DNA of 64,000 nucleotides from Marinomonas ostreistagni. GTDB lineage: Bacteria > Pseudomonadota > Gammaproteobacteria > Pseudomonadales > Marinomonadaceae. Shown here piece by piece: positions 10,596 to 18,214 of this stretch (positions are counted from its first letter, which is position 1; each line of letters opens with the position of its first letter). The DNA is taken from NCBI RefSeq assembly GCF_016888445.1, contig NZ_JAFEKF010000002.1:434001-498000 (forward strand), written 5' to 3'. The position numbers and the translations under genes are program-made. The notes under the pieces were generated by a model. The model was not told where the DNA came from. It ran no database searches and saw only the letters and a program-made list of their open reading frames with translations.

Positions 10596-11171
10596 ATGAA
10601 CAAACTGATTTCCATGATTTTAAAAGGCCTCGTAGCGGTATTGCCGATCGGCCTGACCATCTATTTCTTCTATTGGTTGTTGGCTACAGCGGAAGAATTG
10701 GCGCGCCCCTTGGTATTGTTAGTGTGGCCAAGTGACTATTATTTTCCAGGCCTTGGCGTGGTCACCAGTTTGTTGCTGTTGGCGTTAGTCGGCTTGGTGG
10801 TGAATTTTTACGGCATTCGCTATCTGATGAAACTGAGTCAGCGCTTGTTTGAAAAAATCCCGTTGGTGAAATCCATCTATGGTGCGCTGCAAGACATGAT
10901 GACGGTGTTCAACTTGTCGAAAAAAACTGGGCATCAAAGCGTTGTGTCATTGGAAATCCAAGGCATGCAAATGATCGGCTTTGTCACCGGTGAGCAAATG
11001 GGTAAGCGTTTATTTGGCGAACAAGATCTAGTCGGCGTATATTTGCCACTGAGTTACCAAATCGGCGGTATGACTGTGTATGTCTCCCGCGATAAGTTAA
11101 CCCCGCTGGATGTCACCATGGAAGAAGGCATGCGTATCGCTGTGACCGGTGGGGTGCAATCGAAAAAGTGA
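10596..11171 (+). CDS. DUF502 family inner-membrane protein
   Basis: 191 residues. Starts MNKLISMILKGLVAVLPIGL with two predicted membrane segments (about 8-30 and 50-72), followed by a soluble domain containing IPLVKSIYGALQDM and VYLPLS, matching the DUF502 pattern. Function unknown in the family. ATG is preceded by TAGGAG. The next gene begins inside its stop codon, so the two are coupled. The pair ends at a strong terminator. Confidence 0.88.
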   Translation: MNKLISMILKGLVAVLPIGLTIYFFYWLLATAEELARPLVLLVWPSDYYFPGLGVVTSLLLLALVGLVVNFYGIRYLMKLSQRLFEKIPLVKSIYGALQDMMTVFNLSKKTGHQSVVSLEIQGMQMIGFVTGEQMGKRLFGEQDLVGVYLPLSYQIGGMTVYVSRDKLTPLDVTMEEGMRIAVTGGVQSKK

Positions 11172-11509
11172 GCCCTATGCAATTAGAACAGATCTGTGAA
11201 CGACTGGAAGAAAACGGTTATCCGGCCAAATTAAAGCGCTTTCCGCGCCGTATCTATGTGGGCTCGTTAGGCTCGTTTTATGGCGTCACCATCGTCGAAA
11301 ATGAAAAGACCGGTGCACTAAAGGTGTCTTATCAGCCTTTAATTTTGATCGTTGGCAGCGTGCTGCTGGTGTACAGCTTTATCAAAAGCTATGGCAACGA
11401 CCCGATGTTGTCGGCTTTGATTGGTATTACCGCCGCGTCGGTGATGGCCAATTTTGTGAAGTCGCGCAAGAAAAAGCACGAAATTGAAGCCTTGTTAAAA
11501 ACGCTTTAA
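11168..11509 (+). CDS. Small membrane protein of unknown function
   Basis: 113 residues. The GTG start at 11168 overlaps the upstream stop (GTGA); an ATG at 11177 is an alternative start. The N-terminal half is soluble and basic; the C-terminal half has two hydrophobic segments (about 53-69 and 75-93) and a lysine-rich end (KSRKKKHE). I do not recognise the family. Its tight coupling to the DUF502 gene suggests a joint envelope role, which is inference. Confidence 0.75.
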   Translation: MSPMQLEQICERLEENGYPAKLKRFPRRIYVGSLGSFYGVTIVENEKTGALKVSYQPLILIVGSVLLVYSFIKSYGNDPMLSALIGITAASVMANFVKSRKKKHEIEALLKTL

Positions 11510-11519
11510 TGATCTGTCT

Positions 11520-11544
11520 AAGCCCGCTTCAAGCGGGCTTTTTT
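11520..11544 (+). terminator. Intrinsic terminator after the DUF502 pair
   Basis: AAGCCCGCTT followed, after a two-base AA loop, by AAGCGGGCTT and a run of six T: a GC-rich stem plus T-tract 10 bases after the stop codon at 11509. Confidence 0.9.
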
Positions 11545-11566
11545 GTGCCCATAGATAAGCTTACTT

Positions 11567-11599
11567 TTTCAAATGAAATACTTAAGTTTTCATTTGAAA
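11567..11599. promoter_or_regulatory. 33-base palindromic operator candidate upstream of ugpB
   Basis: Two 12-base arms, TTTCAAATGAAA (11567-11578) and TTTCATTTGAAA (11588-11599), are exact reverse complements of each other and flank the palindromic core ACTTAAGT. Each arm is itself close to TTTCAnnTGAAA. It lies about 100 bases before ugpB. The operon encodes its own DeoR-family repressor, and that family often binds paired AT-rich sites of this kind, so it is the best candidate operator. Binding is inferred. Confidence 0.6.
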
Positions 11600-11696
11600 T
11601 AGCCTCGCAATGAAAATGACATCTTTGCCCCGTACCCTCAACAGAGTCTAAGGCGCTTAAGCCTTAACTTTTTACATCAATACGAGGGAATGCTTC

Positions 11697-12995
11697 ATGG
11701 GTAAGTTTGCGTTGGTATCTTTGGCGGTCGGTCTGGCCACCTCTAGTTCGGTAATGGCAGCAACACAAATTGAATGGTGGCATGCCATGGGCGGTGCCAA
11801 CGGTGAAAAGGTCGATGAGATCGCGGCGACCTTTAATGCGGCGCAAGACGATTATGAAGTAAAACCGGTGTTTAAAGGTAACTACACCGAGACCATGACC
11901 TCGGCGATTGCCGCGTTTCGTGCCAAACAACAGCCTGCCTTAGTACAGGTGTTTGAAGTGGGCACGGCCAGTATGATGGCCGCAGAAGGCGCTATTTATC
12001 CCGTGTATCAATTGATGCAAGACACAGATCAAGCGTTTGACCAAGACGATTATCTAAGTGCTGTGACGGGCTACTACACGGATAACAATGGCAATATGTT
12101 GTCGCTGCCGTTTAATAGCTCCACTCCAGTACTGTATTACAACAAAGAGCAGTTTGAACAAGCCGGTGTCAGTGTGCCGCGCACTTGGCAAGAGCTTGGC
12201 GACGTCGCACAGACGTTGGTCGAAAATGGCGTCGAATGTGGCTTCACCACCGCGTGGCAGTCTTGGATTCAGTTAGAAAACTTCAGCGCCCGCCATGATT
12301 TACCGTTTGCTTCAAAGGCCAATGGTTTTGCCGGTCTAGATACTGAGCTGCAATTTAATAGTCCGGCGCAAGTGGCGCATATCGAGCAAATGCGTGCTTG
12401 GCAACAAGATGGTGTATTTAGCTATGGCGGACGACGCAGTGACTCAGCGTCTAAGTTTTATAGCCAAGAATGTGCCATGCACATGGAGTCTTCTGCAGGC
12501 TATGCTGGGGTGAAGCGTAACGCTGACTTTGACTTTGGTGTGGCGCAGCTGCCGTACAATGACGAGCTGATTGACACTCCGCAAAATACCATCATTGGTG
12601 GCGCGTCCTTGTGGGTATTGCAAGGCAAAAGCGAGGCCGAATATGAGGCGGTGGCGGCGTTTTTAAGCTTCCTGTCACAAGCTGATGTGCAGGCCGATTG
12701 GCACCAATTCTCGGGCTACTTGCCGATTACCGAAGCGGCTTATGAGCTAACGGCTGAGCAGGGCTTTTATGAGGCTAACCCAGGCACAGATGTTGCGGTT
12801 AAGCAGATGACGGCTGTAACACCGACCGAGCACTCAAAAGGTCTGCGTCTAGGTAATTTCGTACAAATCCGTGACATCATCAATGAAGAGCTTGAGGCAG
12901 TGTGGGCTGGTGATAAAACCGCGCAAGTGGCTCTAGACGCTGCCGTTGAGCGCGGCAATGCGCTGCTACGTAAGTTCGAAAAAGCCAACGATTAA
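11697..12995 (+). CDS. ugpB: sn-glycerol-3-phosphate ABC transporter, periplasmic binding protein
   Basis: 432 residues with a signal peptide (about 1-21, ending SSVMA) and mature start ATQIEWWHAMGG, the hallmark of UgpB. FEVGTASMM and the region near DTPQNTIIGGASLWV also match. It captures glycerol-3-phosphate or glycerophosphodiesters in the periplasm for UgpAEC. The ATG is preceded by GAGGGA. First gene of ugpBAECQ, with a 94-base gap to ugpA holding a hairpin, consistent with higher expression of the binding protein than of the permeases. Confidence 0.95.
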   Translation: MGKFALVSLAVGLATSSSVMAATQIEWWHAMGGANGEKVDEIAATFNAAQDDYEVKPVFKGNYTETMTSAIAAFRAKQQPALVQVFEVGTASMMAAEGAIYPVYQLMQDTDQAFDQDDYLSAVTGYYTDNNGNMLSLPFNSSTPVLYYNKEQFEQAGVSVPRTWQELGDVAQTLVENGVECGFTTAWQSWIQLENFSARHDLPFASKANGFAGLDTELQFNSPAQVAHIEQMRAWQQDGVFSYGGRRSDSASKFYSQECAMHMESSAGYAGVKRNADFDFGVAQLPYNDELIDTPQNTIIGGASLWVLQGKSEAEYEAVAAFLSFLSQADVQADWHQFSGYLPITEAAYELTAEQGFYEANPGTDVAVKQMTAVTPTEHSKGLRLGNFVQIRDIINEELEAVWAGDKTAQVALDAAVERGNALLRKFEKAND

Positions 12996-13022
12996 TCCCT
13001 TCATAACGCTAAATGGTGTGAC

Positions 13023-13044
13023 CGCCTCCCATGCAAGGGAGGCG
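13023..13044 (+). promoter_or_regulatory. Intercistronic hairpin between ugpB and ugpA
   Basis: CGCCTCCC, a six-base loop, then GGGAGGCG: a perfect 8-bp GC-rich stem 28 bases after the ugpB stop and without a T-run. Such hairpins commonly protect the binding-protein message from 3' decay, which would give excess UgpB. The role is inferred. Confidence 0.6.
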
Positions 13045-13089
13045 TGTTGGCGCCGAGCCTTTGCGCTTATAAAGCACTAAGAGTCTGAT

Positions 13090-13965
13090 ATGTCTGTATA
13101 TTTTCCACAAAAATGGCTGCCTTACGGATTGTTGTTGCCGCAGCTGTTGGTGACCGCAGTGTTTTTTCTCTGGCCAGCGGGACAAGCGGTCGAGCAGGCG
13201 TTTTATCAAGAAGACGCCTTTGGTTTAAGTCGTGATTTTGTTGGCTTGGATAACTTTATTGCGTTGTTTCAGAGCGCTGAATATTTTGCCGCGCTGGGCA
13301 CGACGTTAGTGTTTAGCGTGTCGGTAGCGGGTTTAGGGCTGGTGTTGGCACTGCTCTTGGCCGTCATGGCTGACCGCGTACTGCGCGCCGCCATGGTCTA
13401 TCAAACCCTATTAATTTGGCCCTATGCCGTGGCCCCAGCGTTGGCGGGCGTACTCTGGTGGGTGCTGTTTGATCCGAGTATCGGGCCGCTCGCCTTGGCG
13501 CTACAAACGTTGGGCGTGGACTGGAATCATTATCTTAACGGTGATCAGGCCATGCTGTTGGTGGTGATCGCTGCCACTTGGAAGCAAATCAGCTACAACT
13601 TCTTATTTTTCCTAGCGGGGCTGCAGGCGATTCCACGCTCTTTGATCGAGGCGGCGGCAATCGATGGCGCTGGTCCAGCGAAGCGCTTTTTCGACATCGT
13701 TTTACCGTTGCTCTCGCCGACGACCTTCTTTTTGTTGGTGGTGAATGTGGTGTACGCCTTCTTTGATACCTTTGCTGTGATCGATGCTACGACTCAAGGT
13801 GGGCCTGGGCAAAGTACCACCACCATGGTGTACAAGGTCTATAAGGACGGCTTCGTTGGTCTGGATTTGGGCAGCTCGGCCGCCCAGTCTGTGGTGCTGA
13901 TGGTCGTGGTTGGCCTGATGACGATTATTCAGTTTCGCTACATTGAGCGTAAGGTGCAGTACTAA
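13090..13965 (+). CDS. ugpA: sn-glycerol-3-phosphate ABC transporter permease
   Basis: 291 residues with about six membrane segments, beginning [20 protein letters not shown]. The cytoplasmic EAA loop EAAAIDGAG, which contacts the ATPase, lies near residue 187. This is a MalF-type permease of the carbohydrate-uptake-1 family. The stop codon abuts the ugpE start (TAATG), indicating translational coupling. Partner of UgpE, UgpC and UgpB. Confidence 0.95.
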   Translation: MSVYFPQKWLPYGLLLPQLLVTAVFFLWPAGQAVEQAFYQEDAFGLSRDFVGLDNFIALFQSAEYFAALGTTLVFSVSVAGLGLVLALLLAVMADRVLRAAMVYQTLLIWPYAVAPALAGVLWWVLFDPSIGPLALALQTLGVDWNHYLNGDQAMLLVVIAATWKQISYNFLFFLAGLQAIPRSLIEAAAIDGAGPAKRFFDIVLPLLSPTTFFLLVVNVVYAFFDTFAVIDATTQGGPGQSTTTMVYKVYKDGFVGLDLGSSAAQSVVLMVVVGLMTIIQFRYIERKVQY

Positions 13966-14807
13966 TGATTGAACATCGTCCTGGGCTGACGTTTGTCAGT
14001 CATTTGATTTTATGGCTAGGCATTGTGGTAGTGGCTTTGCCTGTTTGGGTGGCACTCGTCGCATCGACCCATCCGGCCAATGCGTTTGCTGCCGGCGCTG
14101 TGCCGCTTTGGTTTGGCGATCAAGCCTTGGCTAACTGGCAGCAGGTGTTGCTAGGTAAGGATGGCGATATGTCGCAGTTGCTACGTATGACGCTCAACTC
14201 CTTGGTCATGGCGCTTGGCATTACGTTTGGCAAAATTGCGATTTCGCTGTTGTCCGCCTATGCCATTGTGTTCTTCCGCTTTCCCTTTCGTGGTGCGGCA
14301 TTTTGGATGATTTTCTTTACTCTGATGCTGCCAGTGGAAGTGCGCATTGTGCCGACCTATCAGGTGGTGGCCAATCTGGATCTGCTCAACAGCTATACAG
14401 GGCTGACGTTGCCCTTGATCGCCAGTGCGACGGCCACCTTCCTGTTTCGCCAGTGTTTTATGAGCATTCCCAGCGAATTAGTAGAGGCCGCGCGCATCGA
14501 TGGCGCCGGCCCGCTGCGTTTCTTTTGCGATATTTTGTTGCCCATGTCGCGCACACAAATTGCGGCCTTGTTTGTGATCCTATTTATCTACGGCTGGAAT
14601 CAGTATCTATGGCCTTTGATCGTGACCACAGATGATGCCTATTACACGCTGGTGATGAGTATTAAACGTTTGCTGTCGGTGGACAACGGTGAAATTGAAT
14701 GGAACCAAGTCATGGTGACCACGTTGTTGGCGATGTTGCCGCCAGTGTTGGTCGTGATCAGCATGCAAAAGCTGTTCGTCAAAGGCTTGGTCGACGCGGA
14801 GAAGTAA
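13965..14807 (+). CDS. ugpE: sn-glycerol-3-phosphate ABC transporter permease
   Basis: 280 residues, six predicted membrane segments, EAA loop VEAARIDGAGPLRFF near residue 180. MalG-type partner of UgpA. The C-terminus VKGLVDAEK is typical of UgpE (VKGLT/VAGAVK type end). Starts within the ugpA stop and is followed 1 base later by ugpC. Confidence 0.95.
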   Translation: MIEHRPGLTFVSHLILWLGIVVVALPVWVALVASTHPANAFAAGAVPLWFGDQALANWQQVLLGKDGDMSQLLRMTLNSLVMALGITFGKIAISLLSAYAIVFFRFPFRGAAFWMIFFTLMLPVEVRIVPTYQVVANLDLLNSYTGLTLPLIASATATFLFRQCFMSIPSELVEAARIDGAGPLRFFCDILLPMSRTQIAALFVILFIYGWNQYLWPLIVTTDDAYYTLVMSIKRLLSVDNGEIEWNQVMVTTLLAMLPPVLVVISMQKLFVKGLVDAEK

Positions 14808-14808
14808 C

Positions 14809-15888
14809 ATGTCAGAAGTTATCCTCAAACAGATGGGAAAAACCTATCCGAACGGCCATACAGCGGTTGCCAGCCTTGATCTTGAGATCGCTGCCGGTGA
14901 GTTTATTGTGCTGGTAGGCCCATCGGGTTGTGGTAAATCCACCTTGCTGCGCATGGTGGCAGGGCTTGAAAGTATTAGCACGGGTGAGCTGCTGATCCAA
15001 GATGAGCGCGTTAATGATAAAGAGCCAGCACAGCGCGATATCGCTATGGTGTTTCAAAACTATGCCTTATACCCACACATGTCGGTGTACGACAATATGG
15101 CCTATGGCCTGAAAAATCGCGGTATCGCTAAAGCCCAGATCACCGAGCAAGTGCAAGCGGTGGCTAAGATGCTGGAATTAGAGGCGCTGTTACAGCGCAA
15201 GCCCAAGCAACTATCGGGTGGTCAGCGTCAACGAGTGGCCATGGGACGTGCGATGGTGCGCGATCCTAAGGTGTTTTTGTTTGATGAGCCATTGTCGAAT
15301 TTAGACGCTAAACTCAGGGTACAAATGCGCGTAGAAATTCGCGCCCTGCAGCGTAAGCTTGGCACCACGACCTTGTATGTGACCCATGATCAGGTCGAAG
15401 CCATGACACTGGCCGATCGCTTAGTGGTGCTTAATCAAGGTCATGTGGAGCAAATCGGTACCCCGATGGAGGTTTATGAGCGACCAGCCTCGACTTTTGT
15501 CGCACAATTTATTGGCTCGCCAGCGATGAATCTTATCCCCAGCAAGATGGTCGATGGCAAGCCCGCGCTAGATGTGGATATCCCGGTGGCTTGTCCACAC
15601 CTTTTGGCATCATCAGTATTATTGGGCGTACGGCCTGAGCATGTGGATATCGTACCGCTGTCAGAGACAGCGCTGCAGTTACAAGTGCTCGCCATCGAGG
15701 CATTAGGTGCCGAAACCTTGTTGCATGGCACCTTAGAAGGCTGGGGCGACACAGCGCCTACCTTTGTGGTGCGCTTAGCCGGACAACATCAACCGGCGCT
15801 AGGTGAGCGTATCGGGTTGCGTGTCAGCCCTGAGGCGTGGCATGTATTTGATGGAGACACTCAGAAAAGGATAACGCAATGCAACTAA
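14809..15888 (+). CDS. ugpC: sn-glycerol-3-phosphate ABC transporter ATP-binding protein
   Basis: 359 residues. Walker A GPSGCGKST at 37-45, signature LSGGQRQRVAMGRA, Walker B VFLFDEPLSNLD, switch His in YVTHDQVEAM, then a C-terminal TOBE/regulatory region (about 240-355) as in the MalK/UgpC group. Energises uptake through UgpAE. Overlaps ugpQ by 10 bases, so the phosphodiesterase is made in the same operon. Confidence 0.95.
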   Translation: MSEVILKQMGKTYPNGHTAVASLDLEIAAGEFIVLVGPSGCGKSTLLRMVAGLESISTGELLIQDERVNDKEPAQRDIAMVFQNYALYPHMSVYDNMAYGLKNRGIAKAQITEQVQAVAKMLELEALLQRKPKQLSGGQRQRVAMGRAMVRDPKVFLFDEPLSNLDAKLRVQMRVEIRALQRKLGTTTLYVTHDQVEAMTLADRLVVLNQGHVEQIGTPMEVYERPASTFVAQFIGSPAMNLIPSKMVDGKPALDVDIPVACPHLLASSVLLGVRPEHVDIVPLSETALQLQVLAIEALGAETLLHGTLEGWGDTAPTFVVRLAGQHQPALGERIGLRVSPEAWHVFDGDTQKRITQCN

Positions 15889-16610
15889 GCAAAGTAATGG
15901 GCCACCGTGGCGCAGCCTTGCTGGCCCCTGAGAACACCTTGGCGTCGATTCGCGCCGCGGCCGCCACTGGCGTCAAGTGGGTCGAAATTGATGTTTACCC
16001 AATTGCCCAAGGGGGTCTGATCATTTTCCATGATGACACCTTAGAGCGCTGTACCAATGGCATCGGCAATACGGTAGAGGCGAATCTTGAGACGATCTTA
16101 ACCTTAGATGCCGGCACTTGGTTTGGTGGTGAGCATGAGGGGGAAAAGATACCGACGCTTGAGCAAGCCATCGACTGTATTCAAGCGTTGGGCTTAGGGT
16201 TAAACCTTGAAATAAAATACGACGGCACAGCAATAGAGCAGGTCGTACCGCCGATTTTGGCGCTGCTGGCTGAGCGTTGGCAGGACAATGACAAGCTGAT
16301 GATCTCCAGCTTCAACTATCCCGCGTTACAGTGGTGCTATCACACCAATAAGCAATTACACCTAGGCTACTTGGTCAACCAAGTCCCTGATGATTGGTTA
16401 TTAAAGCTCGCGGCCATCGAAGCCTACAGTCTGAATTGTCACTACAAGCCGTTGACCGAAGCGCAGGCGCGCGCCATCAAATCCGCCGGTTATCAGCTGC
16501 TTTGTTATACCGCCAATGACCCACAACTGGTGACAGATCATTGGGATTGGGGCATGGATGCGGTGATTACCGACGATCCGCGTCCGTTTATGGCGTTGGA
16601 GCATTCATGA
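15879..16610 (+). CDS. ugpQ: Glycerophosphodiester phosphodiesterase
   Basis: 243 residues, cytoplasmic (no signal peptide). GDPD-family motifs: GHRGAALLAPENTLAS at the N-terminus with catalytic HR and E, then EIDVY, and HDDTLERCTNG. It releases glycerol-3-phosphate from imported glycerophosphodiesters. ATG at 15879 has AAGGA upstream and lies inside the 3' end of ugpC. It is followed by an ATGA overlap with the regulator gene. Confidence 0.95.
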   Translation: MQLSKVMGHRGAALLAPENTLASIRAAAATGVKWVEIDVYPIAQGGLIIFHDDTLERCTNGIGNTVEANLETILTLDAGTWFGGEHEGEKIPTLEQAIDCIQALGLGLNLEIKYDGTAIEQVVPPILALLAERWQDNDKLMISSFNYPALQWCYHTNKQLHLGYLVNQVPDDWLLKLAAIEAYSLNCHYKPLTEAQARAIKSAGYQLLCYTANDPQLVTDHWDWGMDAVITDDPRPFMALEHS

Positions 16611-17380
16611 GTCTCAACGAACGACAACTGCATATTTTAAACTGGGTGCAGCAGTGCGACCTGTTGTTAGTAGAGGATATGGTGGAGCGCTTTGCGGTAT
16701 CATCCCAGACCATCCGTAAAGACATTAATCAGCTAGCGGAACGCCATTTGGTGCGCCGTCAGCACGGTGGCATTGCTCCTGTCTCAACCGCTGAAAACCT
16801 CCCGTTTGCCAATCGCCAGCACCTTAATAGCGTTGCTAAGCAGGCGATTGCCCAGCGCGTCGCTGCCAATATTCCTAATGGTGCCTCGGTGTTTTTGGGC
16901 ATCGGCACGACCGTCGAAAATGTCGCCAAAGCCTTGCTCGATCATCAGGCGCTGCAAATCTTTACCAACAACCTCACCGTGGCGACCCTGTTTGCTCAGC
17001 GCGAAGATATCAGCGTGCGTTTAACCGCTGGGCGTATGCGTCATCGACACTGTGATCTAGTTGGCAGTGATGCCATAGACAGCATGCGCAAGTATGTTTT
17101 TGATTACGGTGTGCTTGGCTGTGGCGGCTTGCACGAGCGTTACGGCGTGCTCGACTTTGATGCCGACGAAGCCAATATCAGCCGCACCTTGATCGAGCAA
17201 AGTCGTCATACCTTGTTGGTGGCAGATCAACATAAATGGGGGCGCAAGGCGAGTGCTTGTGTGGCCAGCTTTAATACCATCGAAAGTTTGTTTACCGATG
17301 CCATCGCAACGTCGCAAATGGAGGTTTTAGAAAGCTCAGGCACGCAGATTATTACCTGTACTGAGAACGCCTATGTCTAG
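16607..17380 (+). CDS. DeoR-family transcriptional regulator (GlpR-like)
   Basis: 257 residues from ATG 16607, which overlaps the ugpQ stop (ATGA); the longer frame from 16541 is only readthrough into ugpQ. An N-terminal winged helix (SLNERQLHILNWVQQ, then SSQTIRKDINQLAERHLVRR) is followed by a sugar-phosphate-isomerase-like sensor domain with FLGIGTTVENVAKAL. The family senses phosphorylated metabolites such as glycerol-3-phosphate. Sitting inside the ugp operon, it probably autoregulates through the palindrome at 11567-11599. The ligand is inferred from context. Confidence 0.9.
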   Translation: MSLNERQLHILNWVQQCDLLLVEDMVERFAVSSQTIRKDINQLAERHLVRRQHGGIAPVSTAENLPFANRQHLNSVAKQAIAQRVAANIPNGASVFLGIGTTVENVAKALLDHQALQIFTNNLTVATLFAQREDISVRLTAGRMRHRHCDLVGSDAIDSMRKYVFDYGVLGCGGLHERYGVLDFDADEANISRTLIEQSRHTLLVADQHKWGRKASACVASFNTIESLFTDAIATSQMEVLESSGTQIITCTENAYV

Positions 17381-18185
17381 CCCGTTGGCACTGGAAGCCT
17401 TAACCGCGCAAGCATTGCAATCGGTGCGTTATGTACTGACCGACTTCGACGATACCTTAACCTTGGATGGACAATTACCAACGCCAACCTTAGCAGCGTT
17501 ATATCGTCTGCAAGCGGCGGGGGTCGGCGTGATTCCCGTGACGGGCGGTTGTGCCGGATGGTCCGACATGATGGCGCGGGTGTTGCCCGTGAGTGGTGTC
17601 ATCAGTGAAGGGGGCGGTGTTTTTTTGCAGCCCGAAAATGGCTGTGTGGAGTATGAGTTTTTTGTGGCAGAGGAGCTGATGCGCGCGCGTCAAGCCGAGC
17701 TTTTGACACTTTTAGAGCCGCTTCTAGAACGTTTTGCGCCGCTGAAACTGAGCCGTGACCAAGCCTATCGCCTGACCGATGTGGCAATTGATTATGGCCA
17801 AGAAATCCGCCCGCCCGCGACCGCGCAATGCCAAGCTCTGCTGCACGAGCTCACTGAACTTGGCCTGAATGCCAAAGTTTCTTCGATCCACATTAATGTG
17901 TGTCAGGCGGGTGTGGATAAGTATGCTATGGCCGCAAAAGTGTTAGCGCAGCGCTTAGCGATCGCACCGGATCATATGGCGCAACAAGTGTTGTATGTGG
18001 GCGATGCGCCGAACGATGAAACCATGTTTGCCAAGTTTCCGCTAAGTGTCGGTGTCGCTAATATCACGCAACACTTGGCGCACATGCAACATTTACCGCG
18101 CTACATTACCGCGCAAGCGGGCGGCCTTGGCTTTGCTGAGCTGGCCGACAAATTGTTGTTGGCGCAAACTAAAAAAGCGCTGTAA
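17373..18185 (+). CDS. HAD-superfamily (type IIB) phosphatase
   Basis: 270 residues. Motif I is TDFDDTLT (nucleophile Asp near residue 26), the threonine motif II is PVTGG, and the acidic motif is YVGDAPNDETMF with GDxxND. The long middle segment fits a C2-type cap, as in Cof, mannosylglycerate-phosphate or sucrose-phosphate phosphatases. Last gene of the ugp operon, overlapping the regulator by 8 bases. A glycerol-phosphate-related substrate is a reasonable guess from context only. The stop codon is embedded in a shared terminator. Confidence 0.85.
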   Translation: MSSPLALEALTAQALQSVRYVLTDFDDTLTLDGQLPTPTLAALYRLQAAGVGVIPVTGGCAGWSDMMARVLPVSGVISEGGGVFLQPENGCVEYEFFVAEELMRARQAELLTLLEPLLERFAPLKLSRDQAYRLTDVAIDYGQEIRPPATAQCQALLHELTELGLNAKVSSIHINVCQAGVDKYAMAAKVLAQRLAIAPDHMAQQVLYVGDAPNDETMFAKFPLSVGVANITQHLAHMQHLPRYITAQAGGLGFAELADKLLLAQTKKAL

Positions 18186-18198
18186 ACAGCGCTTTTTT
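18171..18198. terminator. Bidirectional intrinsic terminator between the ugp operon and mrcA
   Basis: AAAAAAGCGCTG, loop TAAA, CAGCGCTTTTTT: a perfect 12-base inverted repeat with A-run and T-run on opposite sides. It overlaps the stop of the HAD gene and lies 17 bases beyond the convergent mrcA stop, so it can end transcription from both sides. Confidence 0.9.
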
Positions 18199-18214
18199 GT
18201 CGAGCTAAGATAGT

